Made by a program: the position numbers and the translations under genes. Positions 13,101 through 23,286 of a DNA stretch of 64,000 nt are shown piece by piece (the first letter of the stretch is position 1; each line of letters opens with the position of its first letter). The notes beneath the pieces are model-generated. The model did no database searches. It saw nothing but the letters and a program-made list of their open reading frames with translations, and was not told where the DNA came from. The DNA is from Datura wrightii (taxonomy: Eukaryota > Streptophyta > Magnoliopsida > Solanales > Solanaceae). The stretch lies in contig JASDFA010000010.1 of assembly GCA_035772735.1 (NCBI GenBank), positions 155,684,501 through 155,748,500 on the forward strand. The letters run 5' to 3'.

Positions 13101-14825
13101 TCCTCCATGGTTGCAAACCGGAATACAAAATATCCCTCATCATCTAGCAACACCTGGGGTTTAGGGATTTGGGACTAGGTGTGAGTGACACAAGCTTCCA
13201 TTGATTTCATGAACGGTGTATCACCAATAACATACCCAATTAGTGCAGTTCTCCAATGTTTCTTTTGTTCTTCTATATCAGCATCTTCAATAGTAATGCA
13301 GACTATTTCATCCTTAGAGCTAGGAGGAATATAGGCAAGTGACATACCTTTCTGCATCGTCCGATTGTCTCTAAACTGAGGCTGAGCTACAGGGGTAGGA
13401 TGGACAGAGGTATCAACATCCGAGAAGTGTAGTCTGCGCGCAGTCTTTTCTGAGCTAGCTGTGGTGTCTCCATAGGGAGCAAGTTGCACAGAATGTGCTG
13501 AATCTGAATCAGAGATAGCTTCGTCTTCCTCCAAAATTGATTGAAATTGGGGAGGAAAAAAGCTACCAAAAGTGAGTGGTGGTCGCTTGGGTCCATCGTC
13601 AATGTCCGGCGTAATGAATGTCTTCGTCTTCACTATGGATTTCGAGTTATTCTTCTTGGCCATGGCAGAAATTCTCAGATGGCGCATGTTAGCAGCCCAG
13701 CTATAGTGCGCTCGATCTTCCTATAGTTTTTACGAAACCAAAAGAGCTGGGAAGTTGTTCTGTACATGTCTGATTTTTGAGTCAACTATACTGGTGGAAA
13801 TATTTATTGCTAACCCATTTTTGGGTGGTACTGTGTAAAATCTGCTAGTGGGTTTCCCTAAGAATGGTAATTACATCAGTGGTGTACATAAGGATTCTGT
13901 CATTTGTAATCTTCTGCTGTTGATTGTTTACCCTTTGTTCTCATTTCATGGTGAACTGAAACTCTATGTGCTGTTCCTAGTCAATTGTGGTAAAATATGG
14001 TACTTATCTTATTGGGTATAATTAATGCTGTATTGAGAAATTTTGTGCTTTTGATCTTCCTATAGTTTTAAAGAAACCAAAAGAGCTGGGCTGTTCTGTA
14101 CATGTCCTTGATTCTTTTCCGTTTGCCTCCAAATACTCCTTATGCACCTGTGGTCATAAGTGATGCAATGCTGTAGATGTTTAATCTTATTTCTTTTGTG
14201 CTCCTCCTTGAACCACAATTTGTGAAGTTGATAAGCTGAAATTGCTTGTTACTGTGATACTGTTTTTATATTGTTAGAAGATAGCTGGTGAAGTTCACAA
14301 ACCTTTTGAGCCTACCATCACATCTTTGTGAAATGTTTTTTATTGTACTTGTCGGTTTTCAATAAAGACATGCTATTTCTTTCCACCACCAAACTCCCCC
14401 CCCCCCCCCCCAAAACCCCTTTTTCACATTTTAATGCATTATTGAAGGTATAGTAATCATGTACTCGATGCAGATTGGTCCATCATTTTCTGCACGTCAG
14501 CCTGTTCTATTTAATCCACAGGCTAGACCTGTACCACAGCCATCTTTTCATCCAAATGGACCACAGGTTTGTCATTTGGGTCATCAGCATATATGTTTTG
14601 CTGGTTCTTCTGTCATTACGTTTGAAGTGGGTTTCAGAATGTTCAAGGTTCTAATCTTTTTGATGCAGTATAGGCCGCAGACGATTGGTCGCCCTCGGCA
14701 AGATGTCTATATGCCGAGTTACCCCGCTGTAAGAAATCTTTTTATATTTTACATTTATTTTTTTTGGGCTTTACTCCTGTAGTACCGAAATGATTAATTT
14801 CCAGAACAGCAGCCCAAATGCTTAA
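1129..14825 (+). CDS. CID4-A: ataxin-2/CID3-CID4-like PABP-interacting protein, 5'-truncated copy
   Basis: Exons by comparison with CID4-C: 1129-1262, 1494-1756, 2080-2257, 2364-2597, 3006-3124, 3283-3352, 3468-3501, 6819-7138, 7306-7446, 8308-8400, 14474-14566 (second copy of exon 12), 14669-14728, 14805-14825 (stop TAA). All junctions are GT-AG and the frame is open throughout. The first two coding exons, with the initiator Met and half of the Lsm domain, are deleted. The first in-frame ATG is at 1143 (MAYLIKDSSEG), giving 550 aa with one exon 12 or 581 aa with both. LsmAD (motif TFDEDLYTT, exon 5) and PAM2 (KLNPNAKSFIPSQ, exon 11) remain. The family binds the MLLE domain of poly(A)-binding protein and acts in mRNA translation and decay in the cytoplasm. 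Oddities are a 72-bp duplication in exon 4 and a LINE in intron 12. It is either a transcribed pseudogene or an N-truncated paralog; the sequence cannot decide. Confidence 0.7.
1527..1670 (+). repeat. 72-bp in-frame tandem duplication in CID4-A exon 4
   Basis: Bases 1527-1598 and 1599-1670 are near-identical direct repeats, each beginning gaattcatgcaggaacag and ending attgaggta. They encode the same 24 residues twice (from EFMQEQQQE to SRHIEV) just before the RQLERWVPDDD segment. CID4-B and CID4-C have a single copy at the same place. The length is a multiple of three, so the frame holds. Confidence 0.95.
4505..4670 (+). mobile_element. RTE-type LINE 3'-end remnant
   Basis: The plus strand reads in pieces as GRPNITWN, EVISKDLQMFGY and DRVQWRKKV, the conserved C-terminal tail of plant RTE LINE ORF2. 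It is short and frameshifted. The orthologous remnant in CID4-C is at about 45425-45560, so the insertion predates the duplication. Confidence 0.55.
4686..5080 (-). mobile_element. RTE-LINE/TS-SINE-type 3' end, minus strand
   Basis: The left edge is a run of aac/aag triplets (the complement of a (TTG)n tail). It is followed by the conserved tail common in nightshade genomes (accttacccctaccttgtga, 4763-4782) and then antisense ORF2 C-terminal coding (TLDRRV near 5015-5032). The CID4-C counterpart is at about 45598-45990. TS-type SINEs share this 3' end, but the attached ORF2 tail favours a LINE. Confidence 0.55.
5880..6480 (-). mobile_element. RTE-type LINE remnant, minus strand
   Basis: The reverse complement encodes broken pieces of RTE ORF2 C-terminus: RGRFRWFSNLLRRPPMHR, then KITWNEVISKDLQLMGIHID, then VRIHIAEPNLLG. 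Counterpart in CID4-C: about 51050-51660. Stops and frameshifts make it inactive, and it is ancestral to both gene copies. Confidence 0.55.
7508..8430 (+). repeat. Tandem unit 1 in CID4-A (intron 11 part + exon 12 + start of intron 12)
   Basis: The block beginning tgtatgaatcttatctgg at 7508 begins again at 8431, about 923 bp later. Unit 2 covers 8431-8840 plus 13732-13770, interrupted by a LINE. Unit 3 starts near 13771 and contains the second exon 12. CID4-C has a single exon 12. The first unit contributes a functional-looking extra exon 12 at 8308-8400. Confidence 0.8.
8823..8840. repeat. Target-site duplication, left, of the LINE in CID4-A
   Basis: gatcttcctatagttttt (18 bp) is repeated exactly at 13714-13731. 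The uninterrupted sequence is seen in the sister tandem unit at 7908-7920 and in CID4-C near 53065-53079. Confidence 0.9.
9034..12396 (-). pseudogene. LINE ORF2: endonuclease + reverse transcriptase + zf-RVT, broken
   Basis: Starts MIIASWNIRGLNQ at 12396, the apurinic-like endonuclease N-terminus. VMGLIETRV and, after a frameshift, GVSDHSPLLV (about 11730) are endonuclease motifs. The linker has SWISSGDANTKYFH. The RT core has DLRKAYDSVEW (about 10655) and GLRQGDP (about 10485). The catalytic FADD box near 10335 reads FADVL and then stops, because bases are missing; coding resumes in another frame as MFCKAEKRP. The thumb (PFRYLGVPLSSKKL), zf-RVT (ETLDHLFFDCCYTEQLW near 9370-9320) and the tail follow to 9034. 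At least five frame breaks make it non-functional. Confidence 0.8.
12393..13687 (-). pseudogene. LINE ORF1 (gag-like, DUF4283-type RNA-binding region), broken
   Basis: The first open part is 13687-13175; MAKKNN at 13663 is the likelier start. It is Ser/Asp-rich at the N-terminus and then enters a DUF4283-like fold (HWRTALIGYVIGDTPF). A stop near 13175 and a later frameshift separate it from the distal part, where PGLPVGYWSGEAH (about 12975-12935) is readable. The last part, 12680-12393, is Arg-rich (ARRRRRRRPKERP) and ends at TGA 12395-12393, overlapping the ORF2 start. The family coats LINE RNA. I did not see a clean CCHC knuckle. Confidence 0.7.
13714..13731. repeat. Target-site duplication, right, of the LINE in CID4-A
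   Basis: The same 18 bp as 8823-8840, directly before the continuation of the CID4-A intron (acgaaaccaaaagagctggg). Confidence 0.9.
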
Positions 14826-15470
14826 GCTGTGCTCCAGTTTGTTTGCCGGTTCATACGTCAATCACACCATTTCTGATTGTTGTGCTTATAAAATTGATTG
14901 TTTATATGTTTGGCCTAGTAACCCCTTTTACATATACTTGAGAGTTGAGCTTTCTAATTTAATAAGAGAATCTCTCTTGTTTTTAGAGAGAGCCACAGCT
15001 CAAATGTTCATTTATCCCATCATGCATGCTCTTTTTTCAGCAAGAGTCTTAGATCATGTGACAAACTAGTGGAAGCTTCAACTCTCTCTCTCTCTGTCTC
15101 TCTTTCTGTGTGTGTGTTAGTGGCTCAAACTCACTGTTTCTTTGTTGACACGTGATAGGAAATGCCGTTCAAGAGGAGAGAGTACTAACCCGTTGGCAAA
15201 CCATATTGCGTGGTGGGTTGAACCGATTGCTGATATCAGAAATAATTTCTGACTCTAGATTTCATGGATTGGTGAAGGAAGTTCAGCTGGTTGATGAAGG
15301 GCTCCAATGGTTTGATTAGAGCTCTTCCTTGTAGTAAAAATATCAGGTGATTGGGATTCTGTCGTAATCATGGATTTGTAAGCTTTCAGATTTACAGTCT
15401 TTCGTGGAGTTTAACTGTGGTGTTTCTGCAGTTCATATTTCTTTTCTTTGATGATCTGTATTCCTGATAG
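14826..15470 (+). other. 3' UTR and downstream flank of CID4-A
   Basis: Similar to 53791-54430 after CID4-C, including a CT/GT-rich run (15080-15118) and a block from about 15160 to 15330 with an acceptor-like ag in front (cgtgatag). That block may be a spliced 3' UTR exon. No coding potential conserved between copies. Confidence 0.55.
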
Positions 15471-17432
15471 TGTATGTTTTCTTCCTTTTCAATACTACTA
15501 TTTTAGTAGACTTTTAACTACTTATTGGTGGAAATTAAAACCAAAAAAGATGTGAGAGAGTCGATTTACACCTTTTTTTTGTTTATTTTCGTTGGCGTGG
15601 TTTTAGTATTTTCTTTCTTCTTCTTCTTCTTTTGTTTCTTTTTTTGGGCGTATTCTTGATAAACATACATATAAATATAGGAGGATCTATTTGGAAAGTA
15701 AGAAATCCCTTTGATATCTATTTATCTACAACAAATTCATTTGTTTTTAATTGGATTGTAATTAAACTCGAAACAATTTTTTATTTAAAGTATTATGCTG
15801 AATTTTACATATATAATAAAAGGGGCTAGAAGCAAGTAGCAAACATGTAGTGCATCAAGCTACAATGGAGTAATTGATTTTAGACCTTGGGTCCTCGGAA
15901 GAATATGTTACTATTGAAATACAGCAGAATTAAAATCTTAGAATTTTATTGCATATGCTTTAGTCAAGTATATACTTACCTAGATATGGAAGAAGTTACT
16001 TTTTGTCCACATCACGAAACAGGCAGGGAACAAGAGATGAGTAGGGGATGTTGGGTAAGAAAGAAAAAGAAATTCTTATTAAAATTTGTAATATTAGAGT
16101 ACTCTGCAGTACATATGAGAGGGTAATAGACAAAAACTATATCAAAAGTGATAAATACATAATAGTTGTTATAATATTTGTATAGTAAATTTTATCATAA
16201 ATAAACTACACAAAGATGGAAAAGAATTTCAAACATTAGGCAAAAAATATTGAGTTTATCAGAGTGGCTAACAAAAAAGTAAATAATAAGCGAAGGTCAT
16301 ATTTAACAATTAATGGTTAGGAAAGAGATTATAGCATGGCAAAGAAATCAAGTATAAAAGTATTTTTCTCAAATTATTATTTAATTTTATATATATATAT
16401 ATATCCAATTGGGAAACAAGAGCAAATTTACTTTTCTCTATAACTAGACGTTTTAAAATGCCCAACTGAAAAAACATATTTAGAGAAGGATTAAAACTTT
16501 TAGTATCTAATATAAAATTTTTATCTTAAATCTCGTGCTCTAATATAATTGGGAATTCTATTTTTTCTGCTCTTCTAATTTTAAATGGAGATACATTGAT
16601 TGGGAGAAAAGAAGAAGAAGACTTCAGAAATCACGAAAGACCCTTTTATTTGTTTCTAATGATGATTATAATGTATCTCGTAAAATACAGTGATCCATAA
16701 GTATTTTTGGTGATTTATCTTATAAAATATAACTGTGATACACTTAAATATATTGAAATATATGTGCATATTATACGCATGTGAGTTTTCTGTGTGACGT
16801 TTCTGAATGATGATCATAAAGTATATTGAAGTGCACTGTATCTACTAATACAACTCATACAGTGTGTGGATGTAACGTATTTCACTTGTGGCGCAGACGC
16901 AATATATCGAATAAAATTGTATGTGTTGATAGAGCTAGGTTGAAGGAACAAATAAAATGTATCTAGTAAAATTGTATGTCCTGATACAACTAGGTTGAGC
17001 GAACGGATATCATGTATCCAACCAATGTATTGATACAACTAAATTAAAACAATAGTTATAAATCATAGTCAGGCAAACTATAGCTACAGATGGTAATTAT
17101 ACTCTAAACTATAATTATTTTATGAAATTTCTCTTGTCTTATACTCCCTCCGCTTTAATTTAATTTGACTTGACATAAAATTTAAGAGAATAATTTTTTT
17201 TTTGTATCTTATAACTTAAATTAAAGATATGTAGCATATAAAAAAAATTAAAAAAAAAAGTAAAAAGTAGTCAAGAAAAGAAAAAAAAAGTATTTATATA
17301 TCAATGTGGTTAAAATTTTCCACCACCCACACTACTGCCGTACTCACTCTTCTTTCTACAACCCCCCCCCCCCCCACCTCCCTCCCCCCCCTCCAAAAAA
17401 AAAGAAATTCCTTTGAGGTTTTTGGCTGGAAT
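15471..17432. other. AT-rich spacer between CID4-A and the Alfin-like fragment
   Basis: Partly similar to 54450-57900 plus 57716-58462. It contains a (TA)n run at about 16388-16404, an imperfect tandem repeat of about 60 bp at 16915-17045 (units around gtatgt..gatacaactaggttga) and a Stowaway-like half at 17145-17290 (ctccctccgctttaattt). A C/A-rich tract at 17361-17405 lies just before the Alfin start. No gene seen. Confidence 0.6.
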
Positions 17433-17671
17433 ATGGATGGCGATGGAGAAGGAAAGGAGTGTAATCCCCAAACTATAGAGGATGTCTTTAGGGATTTCAA
17501 GGGTCGACGTGCTACCTTGATTAAGGCTCTTACCAGTTACCACAGGTTTTTCTCTTAGTCTTTTTGCCTTGGTTTTTTTCTCTTTTTCAAACCGTTACAT
17601 TTAAACTCTTTAGGTTCTTTTTTGGGGTGTGAAATTAGTAGGAGATTTGCATATTTTTGCAAACTAAAAGT
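17433..17671 (+). pseudogene. Alfin-like-A: exon 1 and start of intron 1 only
   Basis: ATG at 17433 opens MDGDGEGKECNPQTIEDVFR, the N-terminus of the Alfin (DUF3594) domain, clearly related to 58463-58568 of Alfin-like-C. A 7-bp duplication (accagtt before accacag) lengthens the exon to 113 bp (17433-17545) and would shift the frame after splicing. Intron 1 matches that of the C copy to about 17671 and then changes abruptly to LTR-retroelement sequence. No later exons follow, so the gene is a dead 5' fragment. Its upstream region is also similar to that of the intact gene. Confidence 0.85.
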
Positions 17672-17845
17672 CACCGTAGTAAGATAAAAGAATCATATAT
17701 GCCGTCACATCTAGCCACTGGTTGGCTATAGTTCTTCGGGTCACAAGCATCCTTTCCACAAGTTAGCAAACATAAGCCAAACTCCTACAATAACAAACTT
17801 CCGTTGCGCAATGCACACATAAATAAGACTCTATTAGACACAACC

Positions 17846-17858
17846 TGCTCTAATACCA
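17846..17858 (-). other. Primer-binding site (tRNA-iMet type) of the LTR element
   Basis: The plus strand reads gctctaataccaa; the minus strand is ttggtattagagc. This would prime minus-strand DNA synthesis. It lies next to the LTR end at 17863, as expected. Confidence 0.65.
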
Positions 17859-19109
17859 AGTTTGTCACAGCCCAAACTCGGAAGGCGTGATCAACATCCG
17901 ATGTCTCACTTGACCTAGTAAATGCTATAGCAATCTAACCACAACCAATCAAAGCCGACTAGACTCGATATCACAACAATGCAAATCAACAGTATAATCA
18001 GTGAAACATATGAGAACGGGGCTCATAGACCAAACACTATATACTAATGACCGACAAGGCCGCACTTGCACAAAAGTTCTATACAAAAGGACTAACAAGG
18101 CCTACAACCGCAAACAACCCAATAAGACAAGTTTACGAGCCTCTACAAAGTTTAACAAGTTGATAAACGATCGGGAAGGCCCCCACCTACCCAATATGTA
18201 CACAAAATCAAATGACACCAAAACGGGCAACTCAGAATATGCTGGAGTTTACCAATCATCAGGAACTCAACCCAGCAACACGGGTCACGATCTGCCTGCA
18301 GGCATGAATGCTCGGTATGAAAATATATTGAGTATGTAAGGCAATAGAAAAATAAGGGTATAGATATAAAGAATAACAGGAAGAAGATATAGAAGATGAC
18401 AACAAAATAACTAACCCACAGGTCAAAACAACAAGTTACAAATAAAAAACCTGAGCCTATCCAGGCCACCCTAATAACCACGATTGTCACCGACTCATGT
18501 ATTTTGTTTGCAGCTAACCAGAACAATAATAATACGAGTAATACAATAAGTGTAGCAATCAATAATAACACAAACAATTCACAAATCAACCTTGTTGGGA
18601 AAACACCTTACGATCTTATATGCCCAACGACACTTACAAGCCCAAGTGCTCCTGAGCAGACATTAACATCCATACACTCGTAAGTACAGTCACTTGTGAG
18701 TTGGAGAAGATATCGACAACCATACATTTGTCTCAACACAAGTTGGAATCAATCCATCAACCAACTACAAGCTCGACCATTTTGGAGCAGACTTTATCAT
18801 CTAAGCGTAGGGCTCGTCCCCTATGCATAGCAACTCCAAAGATATCAATATCGTTGAGTCCCTGGAGGCGATCAAGTCACACAAACACAACAATAAAATA
18901 AAGGCATATAACTTCAACAACAACAACCCCTAATTTAGTCCAATAAAGTCACAATCGATGTCATAATACAAGTCAATTTCTACACATTCTATCGCTCCAC
19001 CGACCAATGATAATCGATCAATCAAACACCCTAACTCCTAACTACAAACCAACTATAGAATAACACCAAACCAGCAGTGCAAACCCAATGATTACAATAT
19101 GATTTTCCA

Positions 19110-19320
19110 GAGCCTGTTTGGATTGAATTTTTACTTATGGCTTATGAGCCAAAAGCTATAAGATAGGATTTCTAACTTATGGCTTTTAACTTATTTTTGT
19201 ACTTTTTCATTAAAAATAAGTGATTAAAGCACTTTTTTAATTTATTCAAATATTAAAAAAGTGCGTAGAAATTATTTTAGCTTAAAAACACTTAAAATAA
19301 GTCAATCTAAATAGGTTCCC
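19110..19320. mobile_element. MITE nested in the LTR
   Basis: Terminal inverted repeats: gagcctgtttggattga at the left and tcaatctaaataggttcc at the right. The inside is AT-rich and itself partly palindromic (cttatggctttt, cacttttttaat, cttaaaataagt). Flanking ccag/cag suggests a short target duplication. No coding capacity. The type is common in Solanaceae. Confidence 0.65.
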
Positions 19321-20650
19321 AGCCACAAAACAACAACTTCACACAATGACAATTAAGAGTTTGGAACTTATGAAAAACATGCCGGAAAGAGGAAAAGGAA
19401 AGCTTTAACATACTTTACGAACTACAACAAGAAGCTTAGTCGAACCTCGCTCTACAAACCACCAAGGTACTGCCACAAAACAACGACTTACCTAATACGC
19501 AACATAAGTCAACATACAAATATATATGAAACAGCCTGCAGATCTACCAACAAAAGCCACCAAGTTCTACGTATCCAACTGTCCCATCGACATAACACAA
19601 TTGTGCATGCCTAGGAAAACACTCAAATCCCGATTATATTCACCACTCCAAGACCACCATAAAATAGCAACCCAACAAGATTTCAAATGCATGAATTAGA
19701 ATCTAGCAAAACAGCCCCTCGCGCGATGATAACGACAACACAGATTTCAAAAAAGACATGCTGAAAAGAGGAAGAAAAGACCTTAACATACCTTAGAGTA
19801 CCAAGAACCTAGCCAAAATTCCACTTCCCAAGGCACAAAGATATTGCCACGAAGCAGCATATCTTAACTAGAAGCTGATACCACAACTATTCGACAAGAA
19901 AACAACGTACAAAGACGTACATGATAAGATTTCTACATAATCGATTATAGAAACTTCAACATGAAGATCTAACGATACTTACGGATTTATATTTATGATA
20001 ATAAGATGAATATCAAGAGGAAAGAACTCTTACCCAGCTAGATCCCACGAAACAACCACCAAACTTAGTGGAAACGCAACAAGAACGCAAGCCACATGAC
20101 GAAATCAACGATCTAACCTTGAAAATTGCTTTAGCTCGTGGATTTAACTCAAATCCTTCAATATCTGTGGGGAATTACAAAGAAATGGAGTTCCCACCGC
20201 CCAAGTTCTGGAAAAAATGAATTTGGATATGACCAAGACCAAGGAGGCTTTATATAGTCCTCCACTGACTTGGCCTGCTTTGATTGTGCCTGTTTGCACA
20301 ATCTCGCGAGAACATGAATATCTCTCTATTCCTATGTCATATTAGTAAAGTGGTTTAATGTGTTGAAAATTAAATTATAGACATTTAATTTGATTGGTGT
20401 AGGCCCCTTAACTCCTTATAGATTGGGAGAAAGGTTTCGAGACATCTGATCCAAATTTCAGAGAATTTAAGAAAGTTATTTGTAATAACTTTTGTCGACT
20501 TTTATTTTACAACTTGATTGACATCAAATATTAACATACAATCATAGAGTGATTGGAATACCTCATAACACATCCTTCTTAGCATATTAAATACTTTTAC
20601 TGCTACTTTGATAGTACGGGTTTATTGCTTCAATTGTACGAGGTTTTATA

Positions 20651-20765
20651 TTAATTCTAGGATAAAATCTAGAATTATTTTATTAAAATATAAATGATGG
20701 AATAAGTTATTTTATATAAAAATGAGATAAAATAATCTCATGGGATATCCCAACCCATGGGTAAT
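20651..20765. other. Spacer next to the LTR end
   Basis: Short AT-rich sequence that matches 32000-32110 in the second copy of the tandem duplication. Confidence 0.6.
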
Positions 20766-21618
20766 GGTGTTCATGGTTCGGTTTGGATCGGCTTTTTATC
20801 AAAACCAAAACCAAACCAACTTAGTCGGTTTTTAAATTTATAAAATCAAATAAAATAAAAATCATCAGTTTTGTTCTTGTTACTTTGGTTTGATTTTGTC
20901 GGTTTTTCGATTTATAACTAGCTAATAATAAATTGATAGTAGTAAAACAACAAAGACAAGATAACTATTTCAAATGAACATTATGAATTAACAAACTTCT
21001 CTCTACTATCACAAGATGATGTATCTGAATTTTTTGTTATTTTTCAACACTATTCCAAAGTTTTAACATATTTAAGTTATATAACTGTAGAGGTTCTTCC
21101 ATTTCATATGTTTAATATCCACACAAAACTAATATACAACTTTAAATAGAATGATCAACTCTTCAAAAATCAAAGAGGTAAACGATTGAAGAGTAGATGG
21201 ATATCTTAGCAAAGATTAAAAATCGGCAATATGCCATACCACATATAGATAATTAGACTTGTAGTATTGAGCTTGAACATATTTTTTAAGAAATAGAATT
21301 TAAAAGTATTGTAGTGCATGTGAAATAAGTATACTAAAACCAAATTAATGATTAAAAGATACAAAATATTTATAATTATTTATGAAAAACTAATATCATA
21401 TATTCAAATAAACATAGAATGTATTTATAAAATTTATCGGTTCAGTTTGGTTATTTCTTCAATTTTTTTAATTAAAACCAAAATCAAGATAAAATATTAT
21501 CGATTTTTAAAATTTAAAATCAAACCAAACCAAACCAATTCAATCTAAATATCAATTTTTTTAATATGTTTGATTTGAATTATAATTTAATTTAATTTTT
21601 CACCAAATCGTGAACACC
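20766..21618. mobile_element. MITE of 853 bp with GGTGTTCA..TGAACACC ends
   Basis: The ends are inverted (ggtgttcatggttcggtttgg / ccaaatcgtgaacacc). The interior has several cggttt/aaaccg runs. It is absent at the matching position of the second duplicate (about 32110-32125), which gives an empty site. No transposase coding. Confidence 0.7.
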
Positions 21619-22088
21619 TAAGATATCTAACCTATCTTGTCCCGCATCCAAGTTCATTGGATTCTTTGCCAAATAGGTGTATTAGATAACGTTTGACTTT
21701 GCAAAGTGTAATAAATTGTTTTACTATATGGGGAACCAATTAAAATATAATTACAGGTAATAATGTATATTGGGTAGATTAATAACTTGAAAAATAGGAC
21801 AGGTAATCTTATATAGCATGTTAAATTTCGAATCCATTACAAGTTTATTTTGTTATTTGGAGAAATTATTTTCTAACTCATTACCAATGATATTGAAGAG
21901 ACCACATCAATTAAAAAGTGTTCATTTAGCACTACAATGTGATCCGCCGAATTTAGAAATAATAACAATAATATTGAATAAGTTTAGAATACAGAAGGAA
22001 GGAATCGAGGGACATGTCATTTTTTATTTTCAGTTTATTAAAAGAAAGATTGTGACGGAAGGAATAATCTTATTACATATAAAAAAAA

Positions 22089-22378
22089 AGAGTGAAAGTT
22101 AAAAAAAAATACCTGTTTTCTTTTTTAATTTTCTACCCAAACTATCAGGTGTTTACTTTTTCTACTTGAACTATCATCAAATGTTTATCAAAACACACCT
22201 CAACTATCAATTGCTCACTTTTTTCACTTGAAATATCAGGAAGGAAAAGTGAGCAACTGATAATTTAGGTGTGTTTAGATAAATATTTGGTAATAGTTCG
22301 ATAAAAAACTTGCACACCTAATAATTTGAGTATGAAAATCAAAAATCTGTGATACTTTAGATATGCTTTTTCACTCTT
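22089..22378. mobile_element. Foldback MITE
   Basis: Nearly the whole element is one imperfect inverted repeat: caaaacacacctcaactatc and ttgctcacttttttcacttg on the left arm are mirrored by gaaaagtgagcaactgataa and ttaggtgtgtttagataaat on the right. It is absent at about 32465 in the second duplicate. Confidence 0.65.
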
Positions 22379-22647
22379 CGCTCATTAAAAAAAAAACATA
22401 GAATGTATAATTTATATAATATCTGCTTTCAAATAATTAAAACAGAGTATAATTGTTTACTATATATGAGTGTCAGTTTTGTCATTTTCAGTGAAATCTT
22501 ATAAAATGTTATTTTAATATATTTATTATTGTTATATATATTCTTAATTTTAAATTTTATTTCGTTTAAAATAATACATAAATTTTTGCATGACTTATAA
22601 TAATATTATAATTATGTATGAAGAAAATTAAAAATAAAATAACGTAA

Positions 22648-23229
22648 GGGTGTTCAAAATCGAACCGTAACTGATAAATTCAAACATAGAAAATGATATT
22701 AAATTATTGAAATCTGATTATTAGATTAATAATTTAAAAATACTTTAGAATTTTATAATAACGGATTATCAGTTCAAAAATAAATAACTTAATTTTTATA
22801 TTGAATAACCGATAATCTGTTAATTCCTACTCATCTATAATATTACCCTTATTTTATGCTTATGATGGAGTGCATCTAATTAATTAGTTTGAAACAATAG
22901 ATCCTTTTTGTTCTCCTAAGGAAGAAAAGTTAATATCATCTATGTGTGTTTTTGTATGAATGTTTTGCACGTTATATTATCTTCATTGTATGTAACAAAC
23001 ATTTTAATGATATTTATTAATACTTTCGATATTCACATTCTCAAAATCTCTGCCATCAATATTGTATTAACTTAACCAATTAATCAATAATTCGATCGAT
23101 AATCATCAAATAATTGTTAGGTTGAATCGAAAAATTATCAATTCAATAATAATTTAACATATAAAATTAATAATCAATAAATAAAATCATAAATACAAAA
23201 TCGAAATCGACCATCCAATAAGCACCCTG
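22648..23229. mobile_element. Possible old MITE shared by both duplicates
   Basis: The ends agggtgttcaaaatcgaacc and cgaccatccaataagcaccct are weakly inverted. The inside repeats accgataa motifs. It is present in both copies of the tandem duplication (second copy about 33719-34334), so it is older than that duplication. Confidence 0.4.
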
Positions 23230-23286
23230 AAATAATGTATCAACCAACAATAATAAATTTTATGTGAATAGTAGTTCTGGTCATCC

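Larger units (their letters stand above)
8841..13713 (-). mobile_element. Nearly full-length L1-type LINE inserted in CID4-A
   Basis: A 4.87-kb element on the minus strand, bounded by 18-bp target-site duplications, with its A-rich 3' end at the left (8841) and its 5' end at 13713. From 5' to 3' it holds a short leader, ORF1 (from about 13663), ORF2 (from 12396: endonuclease, reverse transcriptase, zf-RVT/RNase-H-like tail) and a short 3' UTR (8841-9033). It is inactive: ORF2 is split by several frameshifts and stops, including one that destroys the catalytic FADD box. Such elements copy themselves by target-primed reverse transcription. The insertion lies in intron 12 sequence between two exon-12 copies. 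Confidence 0.9.
17672..20650 (-). mobile_element. LTR retroelement fragment: 5' LTR plus primer-binding site, minus strand
   Basis: On the minus strand the LTR begins near 20650 (better preserved in the partial copy, whose end is at 31999: TGTAATACCCCG) and ends TGTGACA at 17863. Four bases further comes TGGTATTAGAGC, one mismatch from a site complementary to the 3' end of initiator tRNA-Met (TGGTATCAGAGC). The LTR is about 2.8 kb, including a 211-bp MITE at 19110-19320. Only about 190 bp of internal region remain (17672-17862) before the Alfin intron, so gag-pol and the second LTR are gone. Reading frames within it look random. The superfamily cannot be assigned without pol. Confidence 0.7.

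Noticed and set aside
16915..17045. Satellite or CRISPR-like array
   Set aside because: Only about two and a half diverged units, no unique spacers of even length; a small local tandem repeat in a plant spacer.
17294..17558. Pro/Gly-rich frames near the Alfin fragment
   Set aside because: Created by the C/A-rich tract at 17361-17405; only the frame from 17433 shows Alfin homology.
18001..18589. Open frames of 112 aa (+) and 145 aa (-) inside the LTR
   Set aside because: They overlap each other on opposite strands, match no retroelement protein I recognise, and lie within an LTR, which is normally non-coding.
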